From: Chloroflexota bacterium
GTDB taxonomy: Bacteria; Chloroflexota; Dormibacteria; Aeolococcales; Aeolococcaceae
Direction: 5' to 3'
DNA length: 21,146 nucleotides
Assembly (NCBI GenBank): GCA_005889515.1
Contig: VBHE01000069.1
Coordinates: forward strand, 1-21,146
Shown: positions 1 through 7,900 of the stretch, one piece after another
Layout of the letters: each line of letters starts with the position of its first letter
How positions within the stretch are numbered: position 1 is the stretch's first letter
Made by a program: the position numbers and the translations under genes
The notes under the pieces: generated by a model
Databases searched by the model: none
What the model saw: only the letters and a program-made list of their open reading frames with translations
Told to the model about the DNA's origin: nothing

Positions 1-26
1 GGGCCACGAAGGATGGGCTCATCTAG
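1..26 (+). CDS. 3' end of an upstream gene, possibly the ABC-transporter ATPase partner of the next gene (partial)
   Basis: In the frame that starts at base 3 the window opens with the codons for ATKDGLI followed by TAG at 24-26. A DG-[hydrophobic]-I ending is typical of the last strand of MacB/LolD-type ABC ATPases. The next gene is the matching permease, so the fragment may be the end of the ATPase gene of one transporter operon. Only seven residues are visible, so this rests mainly on gene context. The other two frames stay open a little longer but give no recognisable peptide. Confidence 0.3.
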
Positions 27-116
27 GACGCGGACGGACGGCCGTTCGTCACCGGTCCGCGACCTGACGCCAGTAGCGCGCTTGCTCCGCTCCAGTGCCG
101 CGCGTAGGCTTGCTCC

Positions 117-1346
117 GTGAGCGGGCTCCAGACCTTCGTGAGCGGGCTCCGGGCGATCGCGGACCACCGGATGCGCTCTCTGCTCACCTCGCTCGGCATC
201 CTCATCGGTGTCGGCGCGGTGATCATCACCGTCGGCATCGGGCTCGGCACCCGCACCACCATCGCCGCCCGGATCAGCCGGCTCGGCACCAACCTGATCA
301 CCGTCACCCCGGGGAGCGTCACCAGCGGCGGGCTGCGCACCGGGCTCGGCACCCAGACCACCCTCACGGTCGGCGACTCGGCGGCGCTCAACGACCGCTC
401 GGTGGTGCCCGACGTCGCCGCGGTCGCCCCGGTGGTGACCAGGCCGGCGGCGTCGATGGTGGCCGGCTCCCAGAACTGGTCGGCGACGGTCACGGGGTCG
501 ACCCCCGACTGGGTGTCGGCGAACGCCCGCGAGATGCAGGCCGGCGACTTCATCAGCGCCGCGGACGTGAAGGCGAGCGCTCATGTCGTGGTGCTCGGGC
601 CGACCACTGCGCAGAGCCTCTTCCCGGGCGGCGGTGCGCTCGGCAGCCTGGTGAGCATCCAGCACGTGCCCTTCCGGGTCATCGGCGTGCTCGTGCCCCG
701 CGGCGCCCAGGGGCTCTACAACCCCGACGACCTCGCGGTGGTTCCGCTCACCACCGCACAGGCCCAGCTCATCACCGGCGGATCGCTGACCTCGGTGCAG
801 CGCATCCTGCTCAGCGCCAGCAGCCGCGACACCATCGACATGGCGTCGCAGGAGGTGAACAACCTCCTGATGATGACCCACCGGATCGCCGACCCGAACC
901 AGGCGGACTTCACGATCACCACCCAGCAGTCGATCCTCGACGCCCTCGACGCGACCAGCACCGCGCTCACCCTTCTGCTCGCCGGCGTCGCCGGCATCTC
1001 CCTGCTCGTCGGTGGCATCGGGGTGATGAACATCATGCTGGTGTCGGTCACCGAGCGCGTCGCCGAGATCGGCCTGCGCAAGGCGGTCGGCGCCACCCGC
1101 CAGGACATCCTCCGCCAGTTCCTCATCGAGGCGGCGAGCCTCGGCTCCGCCGGTGGCCTCCTCGGGGTGGGCCTGGGGCTGGTGAGCACCATGCTCATCA
1201 ACCACTACACCTCGCTGCTCACCGTGTTCGCCCCCGCGGCGGCGCTCGCGGCACTGCTCATCGCGTCGGGAATCGGCCTCGTCTTCGGCGTCTTCCCGGC
1301 GGTGCGCGCGGCGCGGCTCACCCCCATCGACGCGCTGCGCACCTAG
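117..1346 (+). CDS. MacB/FtsX-type ABC transporter permease
   Basis: This 409-residue membrane protein has the usual length and layout of a MacB-family permease. A first transmembrane helix lies near residues 22-45 (LTSLGILIGVGAVI). It is followed by a long extracytoplasmic MacB_PCD-like domain to about residue 270 and a C-terminal FtsX domain with three helices. The FtsX part shows the family signatures GGIGVMNIMLVSVTER, EIGLRKAVGATR and FPAVRAARLTPIDALR. Such permeases couple ATP hydrolysis by a partner ATPase to movement or release of lipids, peptides or drugs at the membrane; the substrate cannot be read here. The frame has a stop at 105-107, so translation starts at GTG 117 or at GTG 138. 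Both lie in copies of the same 13-bp sequence and neither has a strong ribosome binding site. The partner ATPase probably lies just left of the window. Confidence 0.9.
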   Translation: MSGLQTFVSGLRAIADHRMRSLLTSLGILIGVGAVIITVGIGLGTRTTIAARISRLGTNLITVTPGSVTSGGLRTGLGTQTTLTVGDSAALNDRSVVPDVAAVAPVVTRPAASMVAGSQNWSATVTGSTPDWVSANAREMQAGDFISAADVKASAHVVVLGPTTAQSLFPGGGALGSLVSIQHVPFRVIGVLVPRGAQGLYNPDDLAVVPLTTAQAQLITGGSLTSVQRILLSASSRDTIDMASQEVNNLLMMTHRIADPNQADFTITTQQSILDALDATSTALTLLLAGVAGISLLVGGIGVMNIMLVSVTERVAEIGLRKAVGATRQDILRQFLIEAASLGSAGGLLGVGLGLVSTMLINHYTSLLTVFAPAAALAALLIASGIGLVFGVFPAVRAARLTPIDALRT

Positions 1347-1370
1347 ACCTCCGGCCGCCCCCGGACGCGG

Positions 1371-1595
1371 TCAGCGGCGCAGGAGCAGGTTGAGGACGAC
1401 GGTGAGCACCAGGCTGAGGACCAGCGAGGTCCCGAGCGGGATGTAGAAGCTGACCCCGCCCCTGGAGCCGGAGAGGTCCCCCGGGAGGCGGCCCAGCGGA
1501 AGGCGGCGGCCGGCGACGAGGAGCAGGCCGGCGAGCGCGATCAGGCCGCCCACCACGAGCAGGATGCGGCCGAGCAGGCCGGTGTCGTCGGGCAT
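1371..1595 (-). CDS. DUF2905 family small membrane protein
   Basis: A 74-residue protein with two hydrophobic helices, at about residues 7-26 and 52-70, joined by a short polar loop. The loop carries RRLPLGRLPGDL and then GGVSFYIPLGTS, which is the DUF2905 pattern (LPGD followed by a F/Y-x-P segment). The family is widespread and of unknown function. The frame also has an ATG three codons upstream (to 1604), but that codon sits one base after GGAG. The ATG at 1595 has the same GGAG ten bases upstream, so I prefer it. The gene converges on the permease gene (24-bp gap) and diverges from the dehydrogenase-like gene. Confidence 0.82.
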   Translation of the reverse strand: MPDDTGLLGRILLVVGGLIALAGLLLVAGRRLPLGRLPGDLSGSRGGVSFYIPLGTSLVLSLVLTVVLNLLLRR

Positions 1596-1636
1596 GATGG
1601 CCATTCTCCACCCGAACCGCCTCGGAGGACGCAGCC

Positions 1637-2455
1637 ATGCGCATCGCCGTTCTCGGACTCGGATCCATGGGCGGCGCCATCGCCGGCCGGCTCCTCGACG
1701 CCGGCCACGAGGTGCGCGTCTGGAACCGCACCCCCGCCCGCGCCGAGCCGCTCACCCGCCGCGGCGCCGTCCTCGACGCGTCGCCGGGGGCCGCGGTCGG
1801 CGGGGTCGACGTGGCCATCACCTCGCTGAGCGACGACGAGGCGGTGCTCGGCGTCGTCCTCGGCGACGACGGCGTGGCCTCCTGCCTCCCCCCTGCCGCG
1901 GTGCTCGTCGACTGCAGCACGGTCTCCCCCGAGACCTCGCGGTCCCTCGCCCGCGCCGTCGGAGGCCGGTTCGTCGATGCCCCCATCCTCGGCGCGCCCC
2001 GAGCGGTGGCGGCCGGCGAGACGACCATCCTCGCCGGCGGCGACGACACCGTCGTCGAACGGCTGATGCCGCTCCTCGGCCAGCTCACCGTTCTCGCCGA
2101 GGCGGTCGCGACCGCCCAGGCCCACGGCATCGCCGACGACCTCCTCGCCGCCCTCGGGCGGACCCCGCTCGTCGCCCCGGCGCTCCACAACCGCCTCGAC
2201 GACGTCATCCGCGGCGACCACGAGGGCTGGTTCACGACCCGGCTCGGACGCAAGGACGTGCACCTCGTCCGCGAGCTCGCGGCTCGCGGCGGGCTCGACC
2301 TCGCCGTCGCGGCGACCGTCGAGGAGCTCCTCGGGCAGGCGGTCGAGGCCGGCCTCGGCGACCGCGACATCACCGCGGTGGTCGAGGCGGTCCGGTCCCG
2401 CCGGTCACGGGACGGTGACGCCGCCGGCGCTCCGCCGGCTCCGATGATACTGTAG
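1637..2455 (+). CDS. 3-hydroxyisobutyrate dehydrogenase-family oxidoreductase, internally shortened
   Basis: A 272-residue member of the beta-hydroxyacid dehydrogenase family, which oxidises 3-hydroxyacids or reduces the semialdehydes with NAD(P). Visible motifs are the Rossmann GLGSMG (residues 7-12), the substrate motif DCSTVSPE (92-99), FVDAPILGAP (112-121) and the late GRKDVHL (204-210). The family normally has about 290-300 residues. Here the text runs directly from LMPLLG (143-148) to QLTVLAEAV. The roughly 30 residues that normally lie between, including the GxxxKxxNN helix with the catalytic lysine, are absent although the frame is unbroken. The product may therefore be catalytically dead or altered. 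ATG 1637 has GGAGGA seven bases upstream. The C-terminus (SRDGDAAGAPPAPMIL) is low-complexity and overlaps an inverted repeat. Confidence 0.83.
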   Translation: MRIAVLGLGSMGGAIAGRLLDAGHEVRVWNRTPARAEPLTRRGAVLDASPGAAVGGVDVAITSLSDDEAVLGVVLGDDGVASCLPPAAVLVDCSTVSPETSRSLARAVGGRFVDAPILGAPRAVAAGETTILAGGDDTVVERLMPLLGQLTVLAEAVATAQAHGIADDLLAALGRTPLVAPALHNRLDDVIRGDHEGWFTTRLGRKDVHLVRELAARGGLDLAVAATVEELLGQAVEAGLGDRDITAVVEAVRSRRSRDGDAAGAPPAPMIL

Positions 2456-2474
2456 GGACCTCTTCAGTATCATC
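2443..2474. promoter_or_regulatory. 10-bp perfect inverted repeat, probable operator of the mpaB-tetR pair
   Basis: GATGATACTG (2443-2452) and CAGTATCATC (2465-2474) are exact reverse complements separated by 12 bases, so the half-site centres are about two helical turns apart. The repeat overlaps the stop codon of the dehydrogenase-like gene. It ends 24 bp before the ATG of the MpaB-family gene, whose partner gene encodes a TetR repressor. The right arm contains TATCAT, a plausible -10 element. There is no T-run, so an operator fits better than a terminator. Autoregulation by the TetR protein is inferred. Confidence 0.6.
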
Positions 2475-2498
2475 CGCACCGCGGGAGGCTCGGAGGAC

Positions 2499-3362
2499 AT
2501 GGCGCAGACGGCCCCGGACCGGACTCACCCGGTGCTCACCCCCGCCTCCGTCGCCTGGCAGCGGAGCAGCGACGCGCGCGGCCTGCTCCTCGCGGGGCGG
2601 GCGCTCCTCCTCCAGGTCGCCCACCCCACCGTCGCCGCCGGCGTCCGCGAGCATTCCCGCTACCGCGCCGATCCCTGGACGCGGCTGGAGCGCACCCTCG
2701 ACAGCCTCTACACGTACCTCTACTCGCCGGACGCCGAGGCCGAGGCCGCCCGGCTCCGCGCCCTCCACCGCACCATCCGCGGGGTGACCCCCGACGGGCG
2801 CCGCTACAGCGCTCTCGAGCCCGAGGCGTACGCGTGGGTCCATGCGACGATCGTCGAGACCATCGCGGTCGCTCAGGCCTGGGGCGCGCGGCCGCTGCGC
2901 GGCGACGAGCTCGACCGCTACTACGGGGAGATGCTCGAGGTCGGCCGCCTCCTCGGCGTCCGCGACGGAGACCTCCCCGCGGACTGGGGCGGCTTCGTCG
3001 ACTGGTACGACGGCATGATCCGGACCCGCCTCGAGGACGGCGACGTGGTCCGCGAGGTGCTCGACACCCTCTGCCGCCCCGCGGCGCCGCCGGTGCCCCA
3101 CCTGCCCGGCGCGGCGTGGTCGGTGGCGCGCAGGCCGGTCGGCCACCTCTTCCGGATCGGCACCGTCGGCCTGCTCCCGGCGCCGCTGCGCGAGCGGTGG
3201 CGGCTTCCCTGGAGCCGCGCCGACGAGCTGGAGCTGCGCAGCCTCGGCGCAGCGCTGCGCCTCACCCACCCGCTCGTGCCCGGACGGCTGCGGGTGCTCG
3301 GTCCCGCCTACCTGCGCCTGCAGCGACGCCGGGGTCGGATCTCGCCGCCGGCGGCCGCGTGA
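2499..3362 (+). CDS. MpaB/DUF2236-family oxygenase-like protein
   Basis: A 287-residue all-alpha protein of the DUF2236 family. Characterised relatives are the rubber oxygenase Lcp and the fungal MpaB proteins, which are haem-dependent oxygenases; many bacterial members are uncharacterised. Characteristic segments are LLLQVAHPTVAAGVREHSRY (37-56), a further histidine at 90 (LHRTIRGVTPDG), and SALEPEAYAWVHATIVET (104-121). His42, His52, His90 and His115 are candidate haem or active-site residues; I cannot say which coordinates iron. No signal peptide is visible, so it probably acts in the cytoplasm. The ATG is preceded by GGGAGG at 10 bases and by a closer GGAGG. The stop overlaps the start of the following tetR gene by 4 nt, so the two are co-translated. 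Confidence 0.85.
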   Translation: MAQTAPDRTHPVLTPASVAWQRSSDARGLLLAGRALLLQVAHPTVAAGVREHSRYRADPWTRLERTLDSLYTYLYSPDAEAEAARLRALHRTIRGVTPDGRRYSALEPEAYAWVHATIVETIAVAQAWGARPLRGDELDRYYGEMLEVGRLLGVRDGDLPADWGGFVDWYDGMIRTRLEDGDVVREVLDTLCRPAAPPVPHLPGAAWSVARRPVGHLFRIGTVGLLPAPLRERWRLPWSRADELELRSLGAALRLTHPLVPGRLRVLGPAYLRLQRRRGRISPPAAA

Positions 3363-4003
3363 CCGGCGCCCTCGGCGACCTGCTCACCCGGGTCATCAGC
3401 GCGCCCCCGGCCGGCGAGGACGGCGACGACGCCCTCGCCGAGCGCATCCTCGACGCCGCGCTCACCCACGTCGCCGCGGTGGGGGTGCGCCGCACCACCG
3501 TCGACGAGGTCGCCCGTCGCGCCGGGGTGGGGCGGATCACGGTGTTCCGCCGCTTCGGCAGCAAGGACCGGCTCTTCGAGGTGCTCGCCGTCCGCGAGGC
3601 GCGGCGGTTCTTCGCCGCCATCGAGGCGGCGACGAGCGGGGTCGACGACCCCGTGGAGCGGATGGTCGCGTCCTTCGTCACCGCGATGCGGCTCGCGCGC
3701 GGTCATCCGCTGCTCGACCGCCTCGTCCGCATCGAGCCCGAGACCGTGCTCGCCGCGCTCGCGCACGACCGGCCACCGGTCATGAGCCTGGCCCGCGAGT
3801 TCGTCGCCCGGCCGCTGCGCGCCGCGACCCCTCGGGGCGAGCCGGTTGTGGCCGAGGTCGATCAGGTGGCCGAGGTGCTGCTCCGGCTCGGCGTCTCCTT
3901 CCTCCTGCTGCCGGACAGCGTCGTCGACCTCGACGACGAGTCCGCGACCCGCGCATTCGCGCATCGGGTGATCGCCCCGATCATGCAAATGAACTCTCGC
4001 TGA
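3359..4003 (+). CDS. TetR/AcrR family transcriptional regulator
   Basis: A 214-residue regulator with the N-terminal TetR helix-turn-helix at about residues 28-75: RILDAALTHVAAVGVRRTTV, then DEVARRAGVGRITVFRRFGS and KDRLFEVLAVREAR. The rest is a variable ligand-binding helical domain. The start is taken at GTG 3359, which overlaps the previous gene's stop as GTGA and signals translational coupling. The frame is open far upstream but only as a shadow of the oxygenase gene. It probably represses its own operon through the inverted repeat at 2443-2474, with an unknown effector that may be a substrate of the oxygenase. Confidence 0.9.
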   Translation: MTGALGDLLTRVISAPPAGEDGDDALAERILDAALTHVAAVGVRRTTVDEVARRAGVGRITVFRRFGSKDRLFEVLAVREARRFFAAIEAATSGVDDPVERMVASFVTAMRLARGHPLLDRLVRIEPETVLAALAHDRPPVMSLAREFVARPLRAATPRGEPVVAEVDQVAEVLLRLGVSFLLLPDSVVDLDDESATRAFAHRVIAPIMQMNSR

Positions 4004-4007
4004 CACC

Positions 4008-4027
4008 CGAACCCGGTTAACCGTTCG
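4008..4027. terminator. Weak stem-loop between convergent genes
   Basis: Between the tetR stop (4003) and the end of the TPR gene (4059), CGAA and CGG can pair with CCG and TTCG around a TTAA loop, with a 2-base bulge. It lies in a locally AT-richer 55-bp gap. No T-tract follows. A short bidirectional terminator is possible but unproven. Confidence 0.25.
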
Positions 4028-4058
4028 ACAATCCGAACCGCGCTGCTGTCGAAGTAGG

Positions 4059-4874
4059 TCAGCCGGCTCCCTCGCCCCCGTCGGGCAGGAGCGCCCTGAC
4101 CTCGCCGCGGAGGCGGCGGAGGTGGCGCGGTTCCGGCTGCGCGTCCGGACCGGCACGCCTGCCGAGCAGCTCGAGCGCGATCTCCGCGACCGGGGCGACG
4201 TCGCTGTGGCCGGTGCCCACGGCCTCCTGGTAGGCGCCGGCCGCGGCGGCGAGGCGGCCCTCGCCCTCGAGCATCGCAGCGAGGTTGAACATCGCCCTGG
4301 GACCCTGGTCGGGATGGCCGGAGGCGACCGCCTGCCGGAAGGCGTCGACCGCCTCGTCGACCAGGCCCATCTCGCCGAGCAGGATGCCGAGGTTGGTGGC
4401 GGCGATCGGCGCCTGCTCGGGGTGGCCGGTCGCGATCGCGGCGCGGTACCCGTCGACGGCGTCGTGCCGCCAGCCCACTCGGGTCAGCAGCGCAGCCCGG
4501 TTCACCATCGCCATCGGCGCCCATTCACGGTGGCCGGAGGCGATCGCCACCTCGTAGGCGGTCGCCATCCCCCGCCAGTCGGGGGTGGTGGTGTGGAGCC
4601 GCTCGAGCAGCACCCCGAGGTTGAAGGCCGCCCGGGGCGCGGCCTCGGGATGACCGGTGGCCATCGCCCGGCGGTAGGCGGCAGCGGCCTCGTCGTTGCG
4701 CTTCAGCTCCTCGAGGACGTTCCCCAGGAAGCCCTCCGCGAGCGGGGCCGCGTCGGGGTCGCCGGAGGCGCAGGCGGCGCCGAGCGGCGCCAGCGCCTCC
4801 ACGAAGCGGCCCTCCTCGCAGAGATCGAGGCCCTCGTCGATCAGCGCCATCGGAGGAGCGGTCACGGCGTTCAC
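4059..4874 (-). CDS. Tetratricopeptide (TPR) repeat protein
   Basis: A 271-residue protein made of TPR-like helical pairs. The marker G[HD]x(E/D)xxP occurs at residues 38, 74, 114, 150, 186 and 222. The spacing is 36, 40, 36, 36 and 36, with a 4-residue insertion in the third unit. Each unit contains a helix like AxxNLGxLL followed by DEAVxAYRxA. TPR stacks bind other proteins; no catalytic domain, signal peptide or membrane helix is visible, so a cytoplasmic scaffold role is inferred. The C-terminal 30 residues are basic and acidic low-complexity (EPRHLRRLRGEVRALL). GTG 4874 is the first start in the open frame; ATG 4850 (MALIDEG) is a good alternative. Neither has a clear ribosome binding site. 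Confidence 0.85.
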   Translation of the reverse strand: MNAVTAPPMALIDEGLDLCEEGRFVEALAPLGAACASGDPDAAPLAEGFLGNVLEELKRNDEAAAAYRRAMATGHPEAAPRAAFNLGVLLERLHTTTPDWRGMATAYEVAIASGHREWAPMAMVNRAALLTRVGWRHDAVDGYRAAIATGHPEQAPIAATNLGILLGEMGLVDEAVDAFRQAVASGHPDQGPRAMFNLAAMLEGEGRLAAAAGAYQEAVGTGHSDVAPVAEIALELLGRRAGPDAQPEPRHLRRLRGEVRALLPDGGEGAG

Positions 4875-4895
4875 GGTAGCGCGCGGGGCGGCGCG

Positions 4896-4924
4896 GCGGC
4901 GGCCGGTCCGAGACCGGCCGCCGC
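4896..4924 (-). terminator. 13-bp GC-rich hairpin after the giant surface-protein gene
   Basis: Bases 4896-4908 pair perfectly with 4912-4924 around the loop CGA. The hairpin starts 11 bp beyond the stop codon of the giant gene (4936-4938 on the minus strand) and lies in front of the TPR gene. No U-tract follows, as is common for hairpin terminators in very GC-rich genomes. It fits the end of the roughly 7.5-kb tail-collar/adhesin operon. Confidence 0.55.
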
Positions 4925-4935
4925 GGGGCCGTGCG

Positions 4936-7900
4936 TCAGTGGGTCAGGTAGTACTCGTCGGATCCGAGCAGCGCCCCGATGATGTACTCGTCGGGAGCTC
5001 CGTTGAGCAGCTGCTGGGTCCAGTGCGCCAGGCCGGAGGGGTCGGGGGGGCGGTTCAGGATCGTCCCGTAGAGAACGGTCACGAGGTGTGAGCGCCCCTC
5101 CGGGCTGTGGATGAACTGGGTGGCGATGGTGGCGACGTTGTAGTTCGCCAGCCAGTACGCCTTGCCGCCGGGATCCGACGGCCGGCCGAGCACGTCCTCG
5201 TAGAGGGCCTCGATGGTCGCCGAGGGATCGTTGCCGTGGTGCGCCGGGTACTCGGGGGAGTCGAGGAAGCCGAGCCGCACCTGCTCGAAGCTCCCGCCCG
5301 CGGCCATGAGGCCGAGCCAGAAGGCCACCCCGCCGGGATCGGAGGGACGGCCGAGGTACTGGCCGTAGAAGCCGGGCACCGTGCTGGTGCCGCCGATGAC
5401 GTCGTTGCGGTACTCGGGCGTCGAGGCGAGCGCATCGGCGAGCGCGCTCCGCGAGGTGCCGTGGTCGAGAAGGTTCAGCCAGTACGCGAAGCCCGCAGGA
5501 TCGGCGTCGTGGCCGAGCAGGGTCACGTAGGCGTTGTGGATGAAGCTCGCGTTGCTCGGGCCGGCGGGCGGAAGCTGGGTGAGGGCGAGCATCGAGACGA
5601 AGTTGTCGCCGGAGTCGGAGTTGTCGTCGCTGACGGTGATCGCCTGGATGCCCGCGGTGGTCGAGGAGGTCACGGTGTCGCCGGCCACGCCGCTGGAGTC
5701 CGTGGTCACCGACGGCTGCGCCAGGGCGGCGTCGCCGGCGTGGCCCTCGGTCTGGAAGGTCACCGGCTCACCCACGACGGGTGCGCCGGTGCCGTCGACC
5801 ACCAGCACGCTGGCGGTCGTGGTGCTGCTGCCGTTGGCGGGGATGTGGGTGATGCTCAGTGCCGCGGTGGTGAACCTGGTGCCGAGGAGCTTCTCGGTCG
5901 CCGTGCCGGCGACGCTCCCGAAGCCCTCGGTGGCGGTGACCGTCACCGCGCCCGCGCTGGTCGAGGACTGCATCACGGTGGAGGCGCTGCCGGTGGCGTC
6001 GGTGGTCACCGTCCCCGGGCTGAAGCTCACCCGTCCGCCGGGAGCGACGGAGAGGGTCACGGAGTCGCCCGCGACCGGCTGGCCGCCGGCGTCGGTGGCG
6101 ACGACGACGACCGGGGTGTGGGTGGCGCCGGTGGCACGCAGGGTGTGGCTGTGAGGGGTCACGGTCACGGTCGTGACCGTGCTCACCGCCAGCGGGGCCG
6201 GCGATGAGGTGCTGGTGCCGTCGAGCGGGTCGCCGACGTAGACGGCGGTGATGCTGTGGGGGCCCGCGGCGAGGTCGCCGGGGCCGGTCGTGTAGGTCGC
6301 CCGGTCCACGCCGCCGGACACGGCGAGGGTGCCGGCGCCGACCGTCGTGCTGCCGTCCATGAAGAGGACGGTGCCGGTGGGGTTGCCGGTGTCCGCCGCG
6401 ACGGTGGCGGTGAGGGTCACCGGCTGGTGGACCACCGCGTGTGCCGTCGAGGAGGTGAGCGTGGTGGTGGTCGCGTTCTTCACCGTGAGGTCGAAGTCCT
6501 GGACCGCGTCGGAGCCGATGCCGTTGTGCGCGGTGAGGACGAGCGCGTAGTCACCGGCGGTGCCGTCCGCCGCGCTGCCCGAGAGCAGCCCGCTGGCGGG
6601 ATCGAAGGTGACGCCTGCGGGGAGGGGGTCGCCAGACAAGGACAGGGCGGGCGCGGGGGACCCGGTGGCGGTCACCGAGAAGTCCGTCGCGCTCAGGGTG
6701 GTGAAGGTGGTCGCGTTGACGCTGCTGATGGCAGGGGCCTCGTCGACGGTGAGGGTGAACGTCTGGGTGGGATCGGTGCCGACGCCGTTGTCGGCGGTGA
6801 AGCTGAGATCGTAGGTGCCGCCGGTCAGCGCCGCCGGGGTCCCGGAGAGGAGGCCGGTCGTCGCGTCGAAGGTCACGCCGTCGGGCAGGGTGTCGGTCGG
6901 GTTCTCGATGAGCGTCGGCGTCGGGAAACCGGTCGTGGTGAGCTGGAAGCTCCCCCCGCTGCCCGCGAGGAAGGTGGTGCCGTTCGCGCTCGTGATCTGC
7001 GCGGGCTGGTCGACGGTGAGGGTGAAGGTCTGGACGTCACCGCCGATCAGGTTCGACGCGGCGAAGTGGAGCGTGTAGGTGCCGCCGCTGTGCGCGGCCG
7101 GGGTGCCGCTCAGGACATCGGTGACCGGGTCGAAGGTCACCCCGGTGGGGAGCGCGTCGGTCGGATCCTCGGTGATCGACGGGGTGGGCTCCCCGCTCGC
7201 CGCGATCGTGGTCGTTCCCAGCGCGCCGGTGGTGAAGGTCGCCGAGCCCGGGCTGGTGAAGGCCGCGCCCTCGTCGATCGTCAGGGTGAACGTCTGCGGG
7301 TAGTCGGGGAGCACCCCGTTGCTCGCCGTGAGGTGCAGCGAGTACACGCCGCCGCTGCCTGCGGTCGGCGTGCCCGAGAGCATGCCGGTCGCGGCGTCGA
7401 AGGTGACGCCGGAGGGCAGGGCGTCGGACGGGTCCTCGCCGAGCGTGGGCGCGGGGAAGCCCGTCGCCGTGACCGTCTGGGTTCCGGCGGTGCCGACCGT
7501 GAAGGTCGTGCTCGCCGGACTGGTGATCGCCGGCACCTGGTCGACGTGGAGGGTGAAGGCCTGGGTCGCGTCCGGGTTGACGCCGTTGCTCGCGGTGAAG
7601 TGGAGGGTGTAGTCGCCGGCGGAATTCGGAGCGGGCGTGCCCGAGAGCGCCCCGGTCGCGGCGTCGAAGGTGATCCCACCGGGGAGGGCGTCCCCGCCGT
7701 CCTCGGTCAGCAGCGGCGTCGGGAACCCGCCCGCGGTGACGTTGACGATGCCCGGGGACCCGACCACGAAGCTGGTGCTCGAGTCGGAGGTGATCGCGGG
7801 CGCCTCGTTCACGGTGAGGGTGAAGTGCTGGATGAAGTCGATGCCGGTGCCATTGCGGGCGACGATGTCGAAGGTGTAGGTGGACCCGGAGTGCGCCGAC

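Noticed and set aside
95..1393. 432-codon frame overlapping the MacB-type permease
   Set aside because: Arg/His/Pro-rich frame-shifted shadow; the 117-1346 frame has the FtsX signatures.
2443..2474. Intrinsic terminator for the dehydrogenase-like gene
   Set aside because: The 12-base loop, low GC of the arms and absence of a T-tract fit an operator better, although a weak terminator role cannot be excluded.
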